Positions 1-8,572 of a DNA stretch of 64,000 nt are shown here, one piece after another. The stretch comes from Dokdonia sp. 4H-3-7-5 (GTDB taxonomy: Bacteria; Bacteroidota; Bacteroidia; Flavobacteriales; Flavobacteriaceae). Position numbers and translations under genes: made by a program. Under the pieces are notes generated by a model that worked only from the letters and a program-made list of their open reading frames with translations, had not been told where the DNA came from and made no database searches. The DNA is taken from assembly GCF_000212355.1 (NCBI RefSeq), contig NC_015496.1:2306501-2370500 (forward strand). Direction: 5' to 3'. Numbering within the stretch: the stretch's first letter is position 1; each line of letters starts with the position of its first letter.

Positions 1-75
1 GAATTTCAATTAGGTAAAATTATTTTGAAACCTATAAGAATCATTAAACGACTATTATTTCCTAGTAATGAATAA
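1..75 (+). CDS. C-terminal end of a glycosyltransferase (partial, cut by window edge)
   Basis: An open frame enters from the left edge and stops with TAA at 73-75, giving 24 residues that begin EFQLGKIILKP. This tail resembles the last residues of the next gene (LEYKIGKVLLKP near its C-terminus), so the two are probably tandem GT2 paralogues. The last 8 bases overlap the start of the next gene, which fits translational coupling. Function is inferred only from that similarity; the catalytic part lies outside the window. Confidence 0.55.
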   Translation, partial: EFQLGKIILKPIRIIKRLLFPSNE

Positions 76-922
76 TCCACTCGTTTCCATAATCGTACCA
101 TGCTATAAGCAAGCTCATTTTTTAAATGAGAGCCTGCCATCTGTCCTTAATCAAACTTATAAGCATTGGGAATGTATTATTGTAAATGACGGAAGCCCAG
201 ATAACGTAAGAGAAATAGCACAACAATGGTGTGATAAAGATGCTCGTTTTAGATATGTGGGAAAAGATAATGGAGGGTTGTCTAGCGCAAGAAATGCAGG
301 TGTAAATGTAAGTAATGGACTATTTATCCTTCCTCTAGATGCAGATGATATCTTACATATAGATTATCTAGAACAACTCGTTCCAGTACTTGATAACAAT
401 AAAGAACTAGCTATTGTAACTTCTTATAGTGCCTTTTTTGAAAAGAGCTTAGATAACGTAATAAACAAATTAACACCAACAGGAGATTCATATCCTTATT
501 TGTTATATGTAAATCAACTAGTAGCAACATCACTATATCGTAAAAAGTGTTGGGAAGAAGTAGGAGGGTATGATGAAACGATGAAGAAAGGTTTTGAAGA
601 CTGGGAGTTCTGGCTTTCTATTACCAAGAGAGGGTGGAAATATAAAGTTATTGAGGAGTCTCTTTTCTATTATAGGAAGGCAACAAACTCTATGCTTGTT
701 ACTACAATAAATGAAGATGCAGAACGAGTAAAAGAGTATATGATGCACAAACACCGGGATATATATATTCAAGATTTTAATAATTGCGTCACAGTATTTA
801 CAGATCATCTCATTATAAGTAGGAGGAAGGAGCAGCGGTTACAGGAGTCTTTAGAATATAAGATTGGGAAAGTGTTATTAAAACCATATAGAATGCTTCA
901 GGGTATTTTAGCCAAAAAGTAA
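68..922 (+). CDS. Glycosyltransferase family 2
   Basis: Predicted inverting GT-A sugar transferase acting on the lipid-linked repeat unit at the cytoplasmic face of the membrane. The 284 residues show the family landmarks: an N-terminal SIIVPCYKQ strand, VNDGS at 39-43, the metal-binding DADD at 91-94, and an acidic EDWE at 177-180 in the usual catalytic-base position. There is no transmembrane segment. The ATG at 68 overlaps the preceding partial gene by 8 bases, and the next glycosyltransferase starts 9 bases after the stop. The donor and acceptor sugars cannot be read from sequence. Confidence 0.9.
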   Translation: MNNPLVSIIVPCYKQAHFLNESLPSVLNQTYKHWECIIVNDGSPDNVREIAQQWCDKDARFRYVGKDNGGLSSARNAGVNVSNGLFILPLDADDILHIDYLEQLVPVLDNNKELAIVTSYSAFFEKSLDNVINKLTPTGDSYPYLLYVNQLVATSLYRKKCWEEVGGYDETMKKGFEDWEFWLSITKRGWKYKVIEESLFYYRKATNSMLVTTINEDAERVKEYMMHKHRDIYIQDFNNCVTVFTDHLIISRRKEQRLQESLEYKIGKVLLKPYRMLQGILAKK

Positions 923-931
923 TATGCTACT

Positions 932-1711
932 ATGATTTCAGTCGTAATACGTACAAAAAATCAACAGCAAGCGCTGTCATTCTTGCTTAGTAATTTAACA
1001 AGTAGATATCAAGATGATATTGATGAGATTGTAGTCATTGATAATTTATCTACAGATGGTAGCGATGCTGTTTGTAAATCATACGGTGCTCGTATGGTTT
1101 CCATTAAAGAGTTTAGTTACGGAGGAAGTGCAAATGTTGCAGCGAGAGAGGCTAGAAATAATATAGTTGTCATTTTTAGTGCGCATTCGTATCCAGTAAG
1201 TCACGATTTTTTTAAACTCATAAAACAAGGTTTTGAGGCAAATAGCAATTTAGCTGGCCTCAGGTGTTTGCATAGCACAAATGACTATCGTGGTTATATA
1301 AATGGAATAAAAGCAAATGGAGATCCTAATAGAGGCGGATTAATATTTTCGGGATCGGCTTTTAGTAAATCTGTATGGGAACAACATCCCTTTAGAGAGG
1401 ATGTTACAACTTTTGAGGATAAGGAGTGGTCTAAGCGCGTTTTAGAAGCTGGTTATGATATTGAGTTTGTTCCTTCCATATTTCATTATGAGATAAGCAG
1501 ATCTAAAAAGCAACTTTTCTTTAGGTTCAAAAATGATATGATTGGTAATTATCAACTTTGGCATCAAGAAGTTAGCGTCTTGTCTGCTACCAAAGGTCTT
1601 ATAGTAACAAGCTTTAGATTAAAAAAAGGATTAATAATAGATTTATGGTACGTGTTAAAGCGGTATTTATATACACTCCGTTTTGTGTCTAATAAGCCTA
1701 AAAAGTTCTAA
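932..1711 (+). CDS. Glycosyltransferase family 2 with an atypical DXD region
   Basis: A 259-residue GT2-type protein. VVIRTKNQ at 4-11 and VIDNLSTDGS at 35-44 are the nucleotide-binding strands, and FEDKEW at 161-166 matches the usual ED(W) base motif. Where most GT2 enzymes have a DXD, this one has FSAHSYP at 82-88, so the metal ligand is replaced by SAH. Similar S(G/A)H sites occur in some rhamnosyltransferase-like GT2 proteins as I remember them, so the enzyme may still be active. It sits 9 bases after the previous GT2 in the same operon. An in-frame open stretch with a hydrophobic run follows the stop. Confidence 0.85.
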   Translation: MISVVIRTKNQQQALSFLLSNLTSRYQDDIDEIVVIDNLSTDGSDAVCKSYGARMVSIKEFSYGGSANVAAREARNNIVVIFSAHSYPVSHDFFKLIKQGFEANSNLAGLRCLHSTNDYRGYINGIKANGDPNRGGLIFSGSAFSKSVWEQHPFREDVTTFEDKEWSKRVLEAGYDIEFVPSIFHYEISRSKKQLFFRFKNDMIGNYQLWHQEVSVLSATKGLIVTSFRLKKGLIIDLWYVLKRYLYTLRFVSNKPKKF

Positions 1712-1888
1712 GAGAAAGAGACTTGTGTTATTATTTTTATAATAGCCTCTATTTTTATTTCTATACTATTTGAGTGTTTGTCGTACCACCTTATAGAGGA
1801 AAGAGCTCTTAAATTTAAATCAAAACCACAAAGGTTAATTAAGAATTAAGATAGATTCTGTAGATTACAAATAATCGTTAGGAATAAA

Positions 1889-2623
1889 ATGAAACATATT
1901 ATAATAAACAAATTAGGTTATTTCTTTTTTCGCTTGAATAACAAAGGCAGAAAATTTTTTGGAAAAAATAGCCGAATTCAAAATGTCCAAAGAATTTTGA
2001 ATAAAAATTTCAAAAAAGGAGAGTCTTTTAATTTTATTCAAATAGGTGGTAATGATGGTGTAAGCTTTGATTTTTTATATGATTTCGTAACAGAGAGAAA
2101 CGCTACTGGAATAGTTTTGGAACCAATTCCAAGATATTATAAGGAGCTCGAGAGTAATTATAGCAACTACCCAAATATTAAGACTCTTAATAAGGCAATG
2201 CATATAGATTCATCTGGACTTATTTTATACGCCGTAAAACTAAATCCTGAACATATTTATCCAGATTGGGTTAAAGGAATTGCTTCTATTAGTAAAAGTC
2301 ACCTTGTAAATCATAATATTTATGAGTGTGATATACAAGAGGTTTTAGTTGAAACTATGACTGGAGAAGGTCTTCTCAAAGAATGTAAACTATTAAATAA
2401 TATAGATTTACTCCAAATTGATACCGAAGGTTATGATTACAAGATTTTGCAAATGCTTGATTTAAAGAGGATTTACCCCAAAGTAATAAAATTTGAATCA
2501 GTAAACTTGTCAAAAGAAGAAGTGCAGTTATCCTTTGATCTTATGCGCTCCTTAGGATATCATTATTTTGTAGAAGGTGGAGATACTGTTGCAATCAAAA
2601 TTAATCAAATCACAATGTTTTAA
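1889..2623 (+). CDS. FkbM-family SAM-dependent methyltransferase
   Basis: Likely O-methylates a sugar of the polysaccharide. The 244 residues carry the FkbM pattern: FIQIGGNDG at 49-57 (SAM-binding loop), VLEPIP at 76-81 with the acidic residue that contacts the ribose, and QIDTEGYD at 176-183, the hallmark IDxEG(Y/A)D motif. A 177-base gap precedes the gene, unlike the tight packing elsewhere. The stop TAA shares one base with the ATG of the next gene. The DNA looks more AT-rich than its neighbours and lacks the palindrome common in this window, which hints at a separate origin. Confidence 0.85.
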   Translation: MKHIIINKLGYFFFRLNNKGRKFFGKNSRIQNVQRILNKNFKKGESFNFIQIGGNDGVSFDFLYDFVTERNATGIVLEPIPRYYKELESNYSNYPNIKTLNKAMHIDSSGLILYAVKLNPEHIYPDWVKGIASISKSHLVNHNIYECDIQEVLVETMTGEGLLKECKLLNNIDLLQIDTEGYDYKILQMLDLKRIYPKVIKFESVNLSKEEVQLSFDLMRSLGYHYFVEGGDTVAIKINQITMF

Positions 2624-3399
2624 TGATTCCAAAGCGTATTCATTACTGTTGGTTTGGCGGCGGTGTAAAAGATTCAACAATAGTCAAGTGTATTGCTAGT
2701 TGGAAAAAATTCTGTCCAGATTATGAAATAATAGAATGGAACGAGAATAATACTGATTGTAGCCTGCCGTTTGTTCAATTTGCAATACGACAAAAAAAAT
2801 GGGCATTTGTAGCAGATGTTATAAGACTAGATGTTCTTATAAATCAAGGTGGAATTTATTTGGATACCGATATGCTCTTAGTAAAAAGCTTAGATGAGTA
2901 TCTAAATTCTAAATTATTTATAGGAGTTGAAGCACCGCACATGATTAATGGCGCAATTATAGGGTCTGTCTGTGATAATCGTTACATTAAAAAAGTAAGG
3001 AGGTATTATGATCAAATCAATTTCGGCGTTGATTTTAATTTTCACAATTCCACAATACCAATAATACTTTCTGAAACATTTAAAAATATGTTTGGAAAAG
3101 ATTTGAATATCTTGGAACCAACGACTATCGATAATGTTACTATGTATCCTAGTCAAGTTTTTTATCCATTACCTAATAGTCATAAAATGGATATAAAGAA
3201 TTATAAGAATTATTTATCAGAAGATACCGCTGCAGTACATTTGTGGAACGCCTCTTGGGTTGACTACAATGAATTTGATTACATTAAGCAAAGAAAATAT
3301 TTTCAAGCAGTCAATAAAATTATAATACGTCTTTTATCTAGAGACTTTAATAGTTATTATTTCGTGAGATTGTATAAGAACTTTAGAAAGTCCCTTTAA
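2623..3399 (+). CDS. GT32-like capsular polysaccharide glycosyltransferase
   Basis: A 258-residue member of the glycosyltransferase group with the DXD sugar-binding region related to Och1 and the large clostridial toxins. IPKRIHYCWFG at 2-12 is the typical N-terminal strand, ADVIRLDVL at 64-72 the conserved helix, and YLDTDM at 79-84 holds the DXD metal site. It is probably a retaining sugar transferase acting in the cytoplasm on the growing repeat unit. Its ATG overlaps the FkbM stop by one base and the next gene starts 2 bases after its stop. The donor is unknown. Confidence 0.85.
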   Translation: MIPKRIHYCWFGGGVKDSTIVKCIASWKKFCPDYEIIEWNENNTDCSLPFVQFAIRQKKWAFVADVIRLDVLINQGGIYLDTDMLLVKSLDEYLNSKLFIGVEAPHMINGAIIGSVCDNRYIKKVRRYYDQINFGVDFNFHNSTIPIILSETFKNMFGKDLNILEPTTIDNVTMYPSQVFYPLPNSHKMDIKNYKNYLSEDTAAVHLWNASWVDYNEFDYIKQRKYFQAVNKIIIRLLSRDFNSYYFVRLYKNFRKSL

Positions 3400-3400
3400 T

Positions 3401-4585
3401 ATGATGGCTCCTTTAAAAAAGGTATTAAAGCGAATGATTGGTTATATTAACTTGTCTTTGTTTTATGTTTTAGTATTACCTAAAATAAAAAAATCCGATA
3501 TCGTTTTCATATTCCCTTATTACCATATGGGAGGCGCAGAGCAGGTACACCTTGATATTGTAAAATCTATAGCAGATAAGAAAGTGACAGTTATCTTTAC
3601 ACATCTTTCTGCAACAGATCATTTTTTATCACGCTTTCGCGAAAGCGCAACTGTAATAGAACTCAACAGTATTATAAATAAAAAAAGTAAGCACGTGAGA
3701 ACGGCACTTTTTAATACCATTGCTACAGCTATTAATAAGAGTACTACGGTTACACACGTTTTTGGCTGTAATACAAACTACTTTTACGATATTTTACCTT
3801 TAATAGATAAGCGTAAACGCCGCTTAGATTTAATACACGCTATCGCTCCAGATGATAGTAGAATAGATATACTAGCTACATCTGCCCAGTACATTGATAC
3901 ACGTGTTGTTATTAATGAAAAAGCAAAGAATGACATTTATCGCATTTATAGCGATAATGAAGTTTTGCAGTCATTAGATCATATAACAGTAATTGCAAAC
4001 GGCGTAATATTGCCTGCGTCTACTGATGTAACTTTAAAAAATTGGAGTAAAGACATTATTAATGTTGGATTTATAGGAAGATGGTCTGAAGAGAAGCGAC
4101 CAGAACTATATTTAAAAATTGCTCATAAAGCCCAAAAGAAGGGACTTGACGCTCAGTTTTATATCGCTGGATCCGGAATGAAGGCACACAAAGAGGTGAT
4201 AAACAAAGCGAGTGTTTTATCCTTAGATGAAATCTCAAACAAGCAGGATCTTCAAGATTTTTATAAGAAACTACACTTTGTTATTATTTGTTCTAAAACG
4301 GAAGGATTCCCTATGGTTTTAATGGAATCCATGCCTTATGGAGTAGTCCCGCTGTGTACAAATGTGGGAGGGATATCTGAGCACATTCATCATGGAGAAA
4401 TAGGAGTGCTTGTAGAAAACAGTGCCGATGAGGATGTGATTATAGAGAGTTTTCTGGATAACATTAATGCATTAGTTAATGATATTCCAAGGGTTGAGTT
4501 ACTATCAAAAAAGGCACAAGAGTATGCTGTAGAGCACTTTGGTATTACTAAGTTTCAGGAATCTTATAAAAATCTATTTGTTTAA
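3401..4585 (+). CDS. Glycosyltransferase family 4
   Basis: A 394-residue GT-B retaining glycosyltransferase. MGGAEQ at 43-48 is the N-terminal acceptor-side glycine motif. FIGRWSEEKRPE at 224-235 opens the C-terminal nucleotide-sugar domain, and SKTEGFPMVLMES at 298-310 is the classical EX7E region. A hydrophobic run at about 15-28 could be membrane-associated. Residues 78-82 (RFRES) are encoded by a copy of the 16-base palindrome. Two adjacent ATGs (3401 and 3404) are possible starts. The stop overlaps the next ATG by one base. Confidence 0.9.
   Translation: MMAPLKKVLKRMIGYINLSLFYVLVLPKIKKSDIVFIFPYYHMGGAEQVHLDIVKSIADKKVTVIFTHLSATDHFLSRFRESATVIELNSIINKKSKHVRTALFNTIATAINKSTTVTHVFGCNTNYFYDILPLIDKRKRRLDLIHAIAPDDSRIDILATSAQYIDTRVVINEKAKNDIYRIYSDNEVLQSLDHITVIANGVILPASTDVTLKNWSKDIINVGFIGRWSEEKRPELYLKIAHKAQKKGLDAQFYIAGSGMKAHKEVINKASVLSLDEISNKQDLQDFYKKLHFVIICSKTEGFPMVLMESMPYGVVPLCTNVGGISEHIHHGEIGVLVENSADEDVIIESFLDNINALVNDIPRVELLSKKAQEYAVEHFGITKFQESYKNLFV
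3632..3647. repeat. Dispersed palindrome CGCTTTCGCGAAAGCG, exact copy
   Basis: Perfect 16-base self-complementary sequence inside the GT4 gene, read in frame as RFRES (residues 78-82). Confidence 0.95.
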
Positions 4586-5739
4586 TGAAAATCTTAATGA
4601 TCGCCATACCTAATCATCACTTCTTCCAATGGGTCAACCAGATGGAAGGTTCGGGGCATGAGGTATTCTGGTTTGATGTAACAGACGGTGGGCCTAGGTC
4701 AGAAAAGATATCTTGGGTTACACAGATAAAAGGATGGAAACTACGATGGGATTACCCGTTGAGGTCTTTTGTTAAACAGAGAAGTGCAATACTATATCGT
4801 TTCATTCAAAAGATTAATGTAAGAAATGTAGAGGACGCATTTGCAAAAGTGTTTAAAGAAATCAATCCAGACATTGTGCATTGCTTTGAGATGAAACTGG
4901 CAGGTTTACCTATACTTTCACAGCTGCAACTATCAGACAAACCATTACTATACTCCTCTTGGGGAAGTGATATGTTTGCATATAAAGAGTTAGGAGTGAC
5001 AAGGGAAGAAACTACAACATTCCTTAGTCGTGTAGATGGTTTAATAACAGATTGTCATCGTGATTATAAGATTGCAAGAGAGCATAGCTTTAAAGGGGAA
5101 TTCTTAGGTGTCTTTCCAGGTAATGGAGGTATTGATATAAATGCTACCATCATCAAAGAGACTCAAGAAAGAAATTACATTCTTATTAAAGGATATGAAG
5201 ATGGCACAGGAAAGGCAGGAGTCATTCTAGAGGCACTTACGCTTGTATCCCCAGAATTACTCAAAGGAAATAAGATTGTTATTTACAGTGCAGATGACGT
5301 CCTTGTAGATCAGGTGGCACATTCAGAAATATTAGTGGGACTTGACATAACGATACACTCTCGATATGCCTTTATAGCGAATACCGAGCTTCTTAAATTA
5401 ATGGGGCAGAGTGTACTTCATATAGCAAATAGTGTCTCAGATGGGATGCCTAACGCTTTACTAGAAGCTATGGGGATGGGAGCTTTCCCTATACAGTCTA
5501 ATCCTGGCAATGTAACGCAGGAAGTGATTACAAGCGGCGAGAATGGCTTTCTTATACAGGATCCTTACAACTCAAAAGTGATTGCACGATTAATTGAAGA
5601 AGCGCTTAAAGATGAAAGCCTGAGAAGTCGCGCACAACAATTCAATACTGCATTTATTCGTAAAAATTATAATAGAAGTATCTTACGGTCTAAAATAGAG
5701 GCATTGTATCACCAAGCTTATAACAATCATAATTCTTAA
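4585..5739 (+). CDS. Glycosyltransferase family 4
   Basis: A 384-residue GT-B protein. The N-terminus MKILMIAIPNHHF replaces the usual GGAE-type acceptor motif. SSWGSDM at 124-130 is the conserved middle motif. SDGMPNALLEAMGMG at 285-299 provides the EX7E region that binds the donor nucleotide sugar, followed by NGFLIQD at 320-326. It is likely cytoplasmic, transferring one sugar to the repeat unit. It is coupled to both neighbours by single-base TAATG overlaps, so it is almost certainly co-translated with them. Confidence 0.88.
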   Translation: MKILMIAIPNHHFFQWVNQMEGSGHEVFWFDVTDGGPRSEKISWVTQIKGWKLRWDYPLRSFVKQRSAILYRFIQKINVRNVEDAFAKVFKEINPDIVHCFEMKLAGLPILSQLQLSDKPLLYSSWGSDMFAYKELGVTREETTTFLSRVDGLITDCHRDYKIAREHSFKGEFLGVFPGNGGIDINATIIKETQERNYILIKGYEDGTGKAGVILEALTLVSPELLKGNKIVIYSADDVLVDQVAHSEILVGLDITIHSRYAFIANTELLKLMGQSVLHIANSVSDGMPNALLEAMGMGAFPIQSNPGNVTQEVITSGENGFLIQDPYNSKVIARLIEEALKDESLRSRAQQFNTAFIRKNYNRSILRSKIEALYHQAYNNHNS

Positions 5740-6617
5740 TGGATATTTCCTTTTTAATTGTCACGAGAAATAGACCGGCAAATCTGAGAGTTACACTTAA
5801 CACGCTGGAAAAAATCATTGATCTAGAAAAGCACGAAGTCTGTGTTTTTATAGATGGGTGTGATAAAACAACACCATTAATAGAGGAGTATAACTGGGTG
5901 CAGTGGAGTAAAGTGAATAAAAGTATAAGCGCCTCACCGGCTAGAAATGCACTTTACAAAACGGCAAAAGGAAAGATTTTTATTGGTCTAGATGATGATG
6001 CTCACCCTATAAGTGTAAATTTTATAGAAGAAGTAACATTTCGCTTTCGCGAAAGCGTAAACCTTGGTATTATAGCTTTTCAGGAAGTTCGCGGTTTATT
6101 TGCTACAGATCAAGAGGCACTTAAATGTTCAAAATCTGGGTTGTCATATATAACAAATGATTTTGTAGGCTGCGGATTTGCTATTAAAAAAGAAGCTTAT
6201 GATACCACCAATGGTTTTCCTTTATGGATGGATATTTATGGAGAAGAATCTGCTGTGGCTATAGAGGTTATGGATGCAGGGTACGATATTGTATATGATT
6301 ATAATCTTAAAGTAAACCATAGGGTAGATGTTGAGAAACGTAAAACTATGGGGCGTAATTACTTTAGGTTTGAGCACCAACTTAAAAATACGATTCGCTT
6401 TTATATGGTTTATTACCCTAAACCATTATTTAAGATTGCAAAGGCGCTCTTACATAACTTTAGAAAGTATGCATTGAGTGATAAGACTTATTTTAGATAT
6501 TACTGGCGATCTATAGGAAGACTAATTTTAGATACAACAGTAATCTTAAAATATAGAAAACCAGTAAATGCAATCACAATTAAGAATAGGAATAATTTGA
6601 AAAGTTTGAGTTATTAA
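5739..6617 (+). CDS. Glycosyltransferase family 2
   Basis: A 292-residue GT2 enzyme: FLIVTRNRP at 5-13, VFIDGC at 36-41, ASPARNAL at 65-72 (the conserved SxARN helix) and LDDDAHP at 84-90 (metal-binding DXD). An acidic GEES near residue 170 can serve as the catalytic-base region. RFRES at 102-106 comes from an embedded copy of the palindrome. It ends the tightly coupled run of GT genes that starts at 3401; a 71-base gap follows. Donor and linkage are unknown. Confidence 0.88.
   Translation: MDISFLIVTRNRPANLRVTLNTLEKIIDLEKHEVCVFIDGCDKTTPLIEEYNWVQWSKVNKSISASPARNALYKTAKGKIFIGLDDDAHPISVNFIEEVTFRFRESVNLGIIAFQEVRGLFATDQEALKCSKSGLSYITNDFVGCGFAIKKEAYDTTNGFPLWMDIYGEESAVAIEVMDAGYDIVYDYNLKVNHRVDVEKRKTMGRNYFRFEHQLKNTIRFYMVYYPKPLFKIAKALLHNFRKYALSDKTYFRYYWRSIGRLILDTTVILKYRKPVNAITIKNRNNLKSLSY
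6042..6057. repeat. Dispersed palindrome CGCTTTCGCGAAAGCG, exact copy
   Basis: Exact 16-base palindrome within the GT2 gene, read as RFRES (residues 102-106). Confidence 0.95.
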
Positions 6618-6688
6618 AATCTCAGATTAAGTTAATGAGTATTAAGATTGAATCTTGATATTTTACAATTAACAAGGCGTGCTATTTA

Positions 6689-7495
6689 ATGAATTTCAAT
6701 ATTAGCGAGAAAGAAACTATAAAAAATGACACAAGAATGATAAGTAACAACAAAGTGTCAAATTCCAAAAGTAAGCTTGTCATCGCTTATAGTTTATTTG
6801 GGAATGATGCTATATATCTAGATGGGGCTATAAAAAATGCTCAACAAGCTTTGGTCTTATATCCAGAGTGGCAAGCGAGGTTTTATGTTGATGATACCGT
6901 TCCCCAAGACACTATTACAATTCTCAAAACCTATAATGCAGAAATTATAATCAAGCCTACTAGTAATGGGAGTTCTGGAATGTTTTGGCGTTTTGAACCT
7001 CTTTTTGAGCCTAATACAATAATGTTAAGCAGAGATGTAGATTCACGACTGTCTTTGCGCGAGAGAGATGCAGTAAATGAGTGGCTAGCAAGTACTGCAA
7101 GTTTTCACATAATGAGGGATCATAAATTTCATACCTCAAAGATTTTAGGTGGAATGTTTGGAGCTAAGCCTAATCCTAATATTTTAAGAAAGAAAGCTAT
7201 TTTTTCTCATTTTTATAATGGTGATAAGTATGGAGCAGATCAGTTCTTCTTGAGTCGTATTATTTACCCTTTAATTAAAAATGATGTTGTAATACATTCA
7301 TCTGGAGTTAAATATGATAATGAGCAAATCATATCTTTTCCGAGTAAGAATGAAGATTTTTCATACGTGGGGATGGCTTGGCGTGGTCAAGAACCATTGA
7401 CTGCATTTATAGATGAAGAGCATATACAGGTTCACACAACAAAAAGAGAGTTTTACCAAATCTTAAAATATCGACTAGTAGCACTTTTTTGGTAA
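6689..7495 (+). CDS. Putative glycosyltransferase-like protein of unknown family
   Basis: I do not recognise a named family with certainty. The 268-residue protein has a GT-A-like plan: a start strand VIAYSLFGND at 31-40, a DXD-like site in SRDVDSR at 114-120, GGMFGAK at 154-160, and an acidic YGADQFFLSR stretch near 180-190 where family members usually recognise the acceptor. The first 28 residues are polar and may not be conserved, so a later start is possible. Its DNA is notably AT-rich. The context between a GT2 and a sugar methyltransferase supports a sugar-transfer role. Confidence 0.6.
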   Translation: MNFNISEKETIKNDTRMISNNKVSNSKSKLVIAYSLFGNDAIYLDGAIKNAQQALVLYPEWQARFYVDDTVPQDTITILKTYNAEIIIKPTSNGSSGMFWRFEPLFEPNTIMLSRDVDSRLSLRERDAVNEWLASTASFHIMRDHKFHTSKILGGMFGAKPNPNILRKKAIFSHFYNGDKYGADQFFLSRIIYPLIKNDVVIHSSGVKYDNEQIISFPSKNEDFSYVGMAWRGQEPLTAFIDEEHIQVHTTKREFYQILKYRLVALFW

Positions 7496-7655
7496 AATGG
7501 TATATATAAATATATACCAGATAATTGATTTAGGTAATTATCTAAGAACGTATAAAGAGTTACGATGATTAGTTTATCATACACCTCTTTTTAGAAAAAT
7601 TAAGGAGAGATAAACTAAATTTTAATAAATAGACATTTCTAAAGAATTAAAAAGC

Positions 7656-8414
7656 GTGAAAAAAATTATAAAGAAGATTCTAGGAGCTGAAAAATCAGCT
7701 AGGTTAAGAAAAAAATCTAAAACTCTTAAAACGCCAAAAACTCTTTTGAAAGTTGCGTTTGGAAATACTCAAAACTCATCCCTGACTGAGTTGGGCCAAT
7801 TTTATGGAACAGACAAAGTTGACGAAGCTCACTCTTTTAAGGGGATGAATTATATGAATATCTATGAGAAATACTTTGAAACCATTAGGAATAAGGAAAT
7901 CTCCTTTTTAGAGATAGGGGTAAAAGAAGGTTATAGTCTCAGAACTTGGGATAAGTATTTTAAAAATGGACGAATAAAAGGGTTGGATATTGATCCTAGG
8001 TGTAGTGATTTTGCGACTAAGGATATTGAAATAGCTATCGGAAGTCAAATAGATGTAGACTTTCTCAAAAAATCTTTCAATGATTGTAGTGAGTTTGATG
8101 TGATTTTGGATGATGGGGCTCACGTAAATCATATGATAATTAAATCTTTTGAGTATCTATTTTATAATAGATTGAAATCAGGTGGACTTTACATAATAGA
8201 AGATTTAGGCTGTAGCTACTCGAAATTACAGACTGATAATAACGTTAAGGAAACTTGGCCGGGAATGAAATATAATGGTGAAGAAAATTTGGATAATACT
8301 CGAGAAGAAATGGATTTATTCTTCAACAAAATAATTTATCAATTAGACCACCTAAGAGGAGAAGTGTTGAGTATTCACTTTTATTCTAGAATTTGTGTTA
8401 TTATAAAAGCTTAA
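7656..8414 (+). CDS. Class I SAM-dependent methyltransferase, sugar O-methyltransferase-like
   Basis: A 252-residue methyltransferase starting at GTG (7656-7658), with no nearby in-frame ATG that would keep the basic N-terminus. FYGTDK at 49-54 followed by HSFKGMNYMNIYE is typical of the group that methylates antibiotic and polysaccharide sugars (mycinamicin/macrocin type). FLEIGVKEGYSL at 84-95 binds SAM, GLDIDPR at 109-115 the ribose, and DVILDDGAH at 148-156 carries likely metal/catalytic residues. Gaps of 160 and 158 bases flank it, so it may be a separately acquired cassette. Confidence 0.8.
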   Translation: MKKIIKKILGAEKSARLRKKSKTLKTPKTLLKVAFGNTQNSSLTELGQFYGTDKVDEAHSFKGMNYMNIYEKYFETIRNKEISFLEIGVKEGYSLRTWDKYFKNGRIKGLDIDPRCSDFATKDIEIAIGSQIDVDFLKKSFNDCSEFDVILDDGAHVNHMIIKSFEYLFYNRLKSGGLYIIEDLGCSYSKLQTDNNVKETWPGMKYNGEENLDNTREEMDLFFNKIIYQLDHLRGEVLSIHFYSRICVIIKA

Positions 8415-8572
8415 ACTTCTAAAAGTGATTTTCTTACCATATGAACCTCATTAAGTAGTTCTGATATCCTCATGAAAAGCTCTATTCTTAAAGTATTTTA
8501 ACCTAAAAATGCATACTTTTAACGGATAAATAGTTAAGGCGGTGTTAAAGCTTTAACTACAACCCAACCACA

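Noticed and set aside
8514-8521. TACTTTTA as a -7 box for neuA
   Set aside because: The last base mismatches the consensus and no spaced TTG is visible; too weak to list.
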